Shown: piece after piece, positions 5,963 to 7,245 of the stretch
Numbering within the stretch: the stretch's first letter is position 1
Layout: every line of letters begins with the position of its first letter
NCBI GenBank assembly: GCA_015232735.1
Contig: JADFZC010000124.1
Coordinates: 1 to 7,245 of the forward strand
Reading direction: 5' to 3'
Source of the DNA: Oligoflexales bacterium
GTDB lineage: Bacteria > Bdellovibrionota > Oligoflexia > Oligoflexales > Oligoflexaceae
Length of the DNA stretch: 7,245 bases
Notes under the pieces: model-generated
The model's database searches: none
What the model saw: only the letters and a program-made list of their open reading frames with translations
What the model was told of the DNA's origin: nothing
Translations under genes and position numbers: made by a program

Positions 5963-6520
5963 CTAACCTATTTTTTTTATTTGCACTTCGTTTAACTTTT
6001 CCTTTAGGCCGGCAGCTTGAAGTTTCTCTTTTAGCAGCCTGTTTTCCTTCTCCAGCTGGAGAAGTCTGTCTTCAATCGGCGACTGGCCCTTGTTTTTTTC
6101 CATTTCAGGATCCTGGAAAAGGGACAATCCTTTTTCATTAAGCCTGATTTTTCCGGTTAAAACCAGATTTATGGCGTTTAATATGCCGCTGGCACAAAAG
6201 GGTTTCACTATCCATGCCAAAACTCCGACGTCTTTTCCGCGTGATCTGAGTTCATCAGACGATTCGGTTGTCAACATCATAAGCGGTATTTTCTGGAACT
6301 CAACCTCGTTTTTGATTTTCTGACACATATCGAGACCATTCATTGATGGCATGTAAAAATCCGATATGATGAGATTTACATCAGGATTGCTTTTCAGTTT
6401 GGAAAGACCGTCTTCTCCATCGTGTGCCTCTATTACCTCATATTTTTCAGAAAGAAGAACATTTGCAAGCTGTGTTCTTGTATCCTGGGAGTCTTCAACA
6501 ATTAAAATTTTTTTTGACAT
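5963..6520 (-). CDS. Response regulator RR2: CheY-like receiver with a coiled-coil tail, paralogue of RR1
   Basis: The protein has 185 residues. It has a complete receiver: E9/D10, D54 in IISDFYMP, T84 in MMLTTES and K106 in IVKPF. It is followed by a linker and a coiled-coil tail (LLQLEKENRLLKEKLQAAGLKEKL), slightly longer than in RR1 because of an extra segment before the shared KKI end. The purine-rich AGAGGAGAG (6525-6533) is the ribosome site, 4 bases ahead of the ATG. Likeness to RR1 extends about 24 bases into the 5' untranslated region, so the duplicated unit included the ribosome site. It stands 192 bp upstream of the kinase gene, same strand, and is probably co-transcribed with it. 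Most differences from RR1 lie at surface positions and in the linker; the active-site residues are unchanged, so both should accept phosphate. There is no output domain, so action must be by protein contact. Confidence 0.93.
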   Translation of the reverse strand: MSKKILIVEDSQDTRTQLANVLLSEKYEVIEAHDGEDGLSKLKSNPDVNLIISDFYMPSMNGLDMCQKIKNEVEFQKIPLMMLTTESSDELRSRGKDVGVLAWIVKPFCASGILNAINLVLTGKIRLNEKGLSLFQDPEMEKNKGQSPIEDRLLQLEKENRLLKEKLQAAGLKEKLNEVQIKKIG

Positions 6521-6586
6521 GATACTCTCCTCTGCAAAGATGTCCCTGCATGCTGATATTTCGTGACAGATCCTGTGCTTTTCTTC

Positions 6587-6715
6587 GCTAGACCCTAGCC
6601 GAAAAGGTCTGACTCTTCGTTAATCGTCGTTGGACGATCCTCATTTACCAGCATGTAAACTCCGGTCGTCCTCCTCCTCGCGCCTTGATTCAGACCTTTT
6701 CGGCTAGGGTCTAGC
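6587..6715. repeat. Structured repeat, copy B (perfect 26-bp outer arms)
   Basis: The outer arms 6587-6612 and 6690-6715 are perfectly complementary over 26 bases. The 77-base core holds two small hairpins: ATCGTC/GACGAT (6623-6628, 6633-6638, loop GTTG) and TTTAC/GTAAA (6644-6648, 6655-6659, 6-base loop). It ends in the 20-base stretch 6670-6689, identical to 2636-2655 in copy A. The orientation is the same as copy A. It lies between the solute-binding fragment and RR2, in the 3' untranslated region of the former. A hairpin of this length is unlike an ordinary terminator and there is no T-run. Confidence 0.85.
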
Positions 6716-6725
6716 CAGGATATTT

Positions 6726-6748
6726 CGCAGGCGCTGAAAGCGCCAGCG
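6726..6748. other. Hairpin just after the solute-binding fragment
   Basis: GGCGCT (6730-6735) pairs with AGCGCC (6739-6744) around GAA, and CGC/GCG extends the stem beyond one A-A mismatch. It starts 2 bases after the stop codon on the minus strand. No T-run follows, so it may stabilise the transcript's 3' end or act as a weak terminator. Confidence 0.45.
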
Positions 6749-6749
6749 G

Positions 6750-7244
6750 CTATTTTTTGTATTTGTCTATTATTGTCTGCGTTACCTTTGTTTTTACCAT
6801 ATCATCCATAATGGTCTGAAGATTTTTTATGATTTTTTCATCAGTCTCTTTATTGAATGCGATGCACAATTCTTTTCCTTCAATATCATATACGATTTTA
6901 TAATCATCCTGGTTTATGTTTTCAGCAGACATAAGAAATCTGCCTGAACTTTCCTCGATTATCCAGAGATCTATGTTGTTTTCCTTCAAATTCCTGAGGT
7001 TCGACTTCTCTCCGGTGGTTCCGTATTCAATCACGAGACTGCTGTTTGGAACACCTTTTGCCAGTAACATCAATCCCCCGGCATCATCTTTCACGACACC
7101 AGTTTTATATTTGCTCAGATCTTTTACGTCATTTATTGCAATATTTTTCTCCTTTTTCGAAAAAAGCACGTAGCGGGAACGCTTGATGGGGCAGACCCCC
7201 ATGGATTTACGGGTCCGCCCCACGACGGGACGGGTGCGGGAGTC
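6750..7244 (-). CDS. C-terminal part of a family-3 periplasmic solute-binding protein (partial or truncated)
   Basis: The frame is open to the right window edge. The recognisable part starts near 7190 with VCPIKRSRYVLFSKKEKNI, the crossover into the second lobe. It continues with INDVKDLSKYKTGVVKDDAGG, then NIDLWIIEESSGRFL, and the closing helices ending TQTIIDKYKK. This is the pattern of SBP_bac_3-type proteins, which bind amino acids or other small polar ligands outside the inner membrane. Such proteins are usually about 240-280 residues, so the signal peptide and most of lobe 1 (roughly 100 residues) are missing from the window. A GTG at 7223 is in frame but lies inside a GC-rich inverted repeat and is an unlikely start. 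Either the gene continues beyond the edge or the repeat has cut it. With RR2 and the kinase downstream on the same strand, it may have been the periplasmic partner of that system. Confidence 0.7.
   Translation of the reverse strand, partial: DSRTRPVVGRTRKSMGVCPIKRSRYVLFSKKEKNIAINDVKDLSKYKTGVVKDDAGGLMLLAKGVPNSSLVIEYGTTGEKSNLRNLKENNIDLWIIEESSGRFLMSAENINQDDYKIVYDIEGKELCIAFNKETDEKIIKNLQTIMDDMVKTKVTQTIIDKYKK
7187..7222. repeat. GC-rich inverted repeat running into the solute-binding fragment
   Basis: TGGGGCAGACCC (7187-7198) faces GGGTCCGCCCCA (7211-7222) around a 12-base loop. All pairs are standard except one A-C on the plus strand, which is G-U on the minus strand. The sequence to the right (ACGGGACGGGTGCGGGAG) is equally GC-rich and quite unlike the AT-rich gene to the left. 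It has the look of a dispersed palindromic repeat of the REP type; copy number cannot be judged from one window. Confidence 0.6.
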
Positions 7245-7245
7245 G

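Noticed and set aside
6090..6323. Plus-strand open frame antisense to RR2, resembling one antisense to RR1 (2763-3023)
   Set aside because: The likeness merely mirrors the duplication of the receiver genes on the other strand; no independent coding signal.
6555..6727. Nine-base direct repeat GATATTTCG flanking copy B (6555-6563 and 6719-6727), a possible target-site duplication
   Set aside because: The left copy is 23 bases from the inverted-repeat arm and the right only 3, and copy A has no counterpart; likely chance.

Overview
Organism. The composition is moderate in GC, with AT-rich intergenic DNA. The gene set is a membrane CheA-like phosphorelay kinase, stand-alone receiver proteins, a family-3 solute-binding fold and a large outer lipoprotein. 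This suits a Gram-negative, probably a Desulfobacterota (deltaproteobacterial) genome. The assignment is an inference from gene style; no rRNA or tRNA marker is present.

Layout. The left edge holds the last 46 codons of an unidentified plus-strand gene. Everything else coding lies on the minus strand. Read in transcription order from the right edge these are: a periplasmic solute-binding domain fragment (6750-7244), a response regulator (RR2, 5963-6520), a 773-residue two-TM HAMP/PAS/HPt/HATPase kinase (3449-5770), a possible 27-codon ORF at a strong promoter (3303-3386), a second response regulator (RR1, 2678-3220), a small protein with ribbon-helix-helix-like topology (1808-2167) and a large lipoprotein (235-1626).

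How the genes work together. The kinase carries its own phosphoacceptor His (H449) and a CheA-type ATPase domain, but no CheW-like domain. The two flanking receivers are about 78% identical to each other and have a leucine-zipper-like tail instead of an output domain. The simplest reading is a sensory phosphorelay in which one kinase feeds two near-identical diffusible receivers. The solute-binding fragment upstream may once have supplied, or may still supply, periplasmic sensing.

Non-coding structure. Two copies of a ~125-bp structured repeat lie as direct repeats at the two ends of the RR2-kinase-RR1 block (2555-2678 and 6587-6715). Their cores are alike, but their outer arms differ in sequence while each stays complementary to its own partner. 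A cluster of three hairpins at 2408-2503 includes two that share a 12-nt core and resemble IS200/IS605-type termini. A GC-rich inverted repeat at 7187-7222 reads in frame into the solute-binding fragment at the right edge. The 192-nt gap between RR2 and the kinase (5771-5962) shows no clear signal beyond AT-richness and the kinase ribosome binding site.
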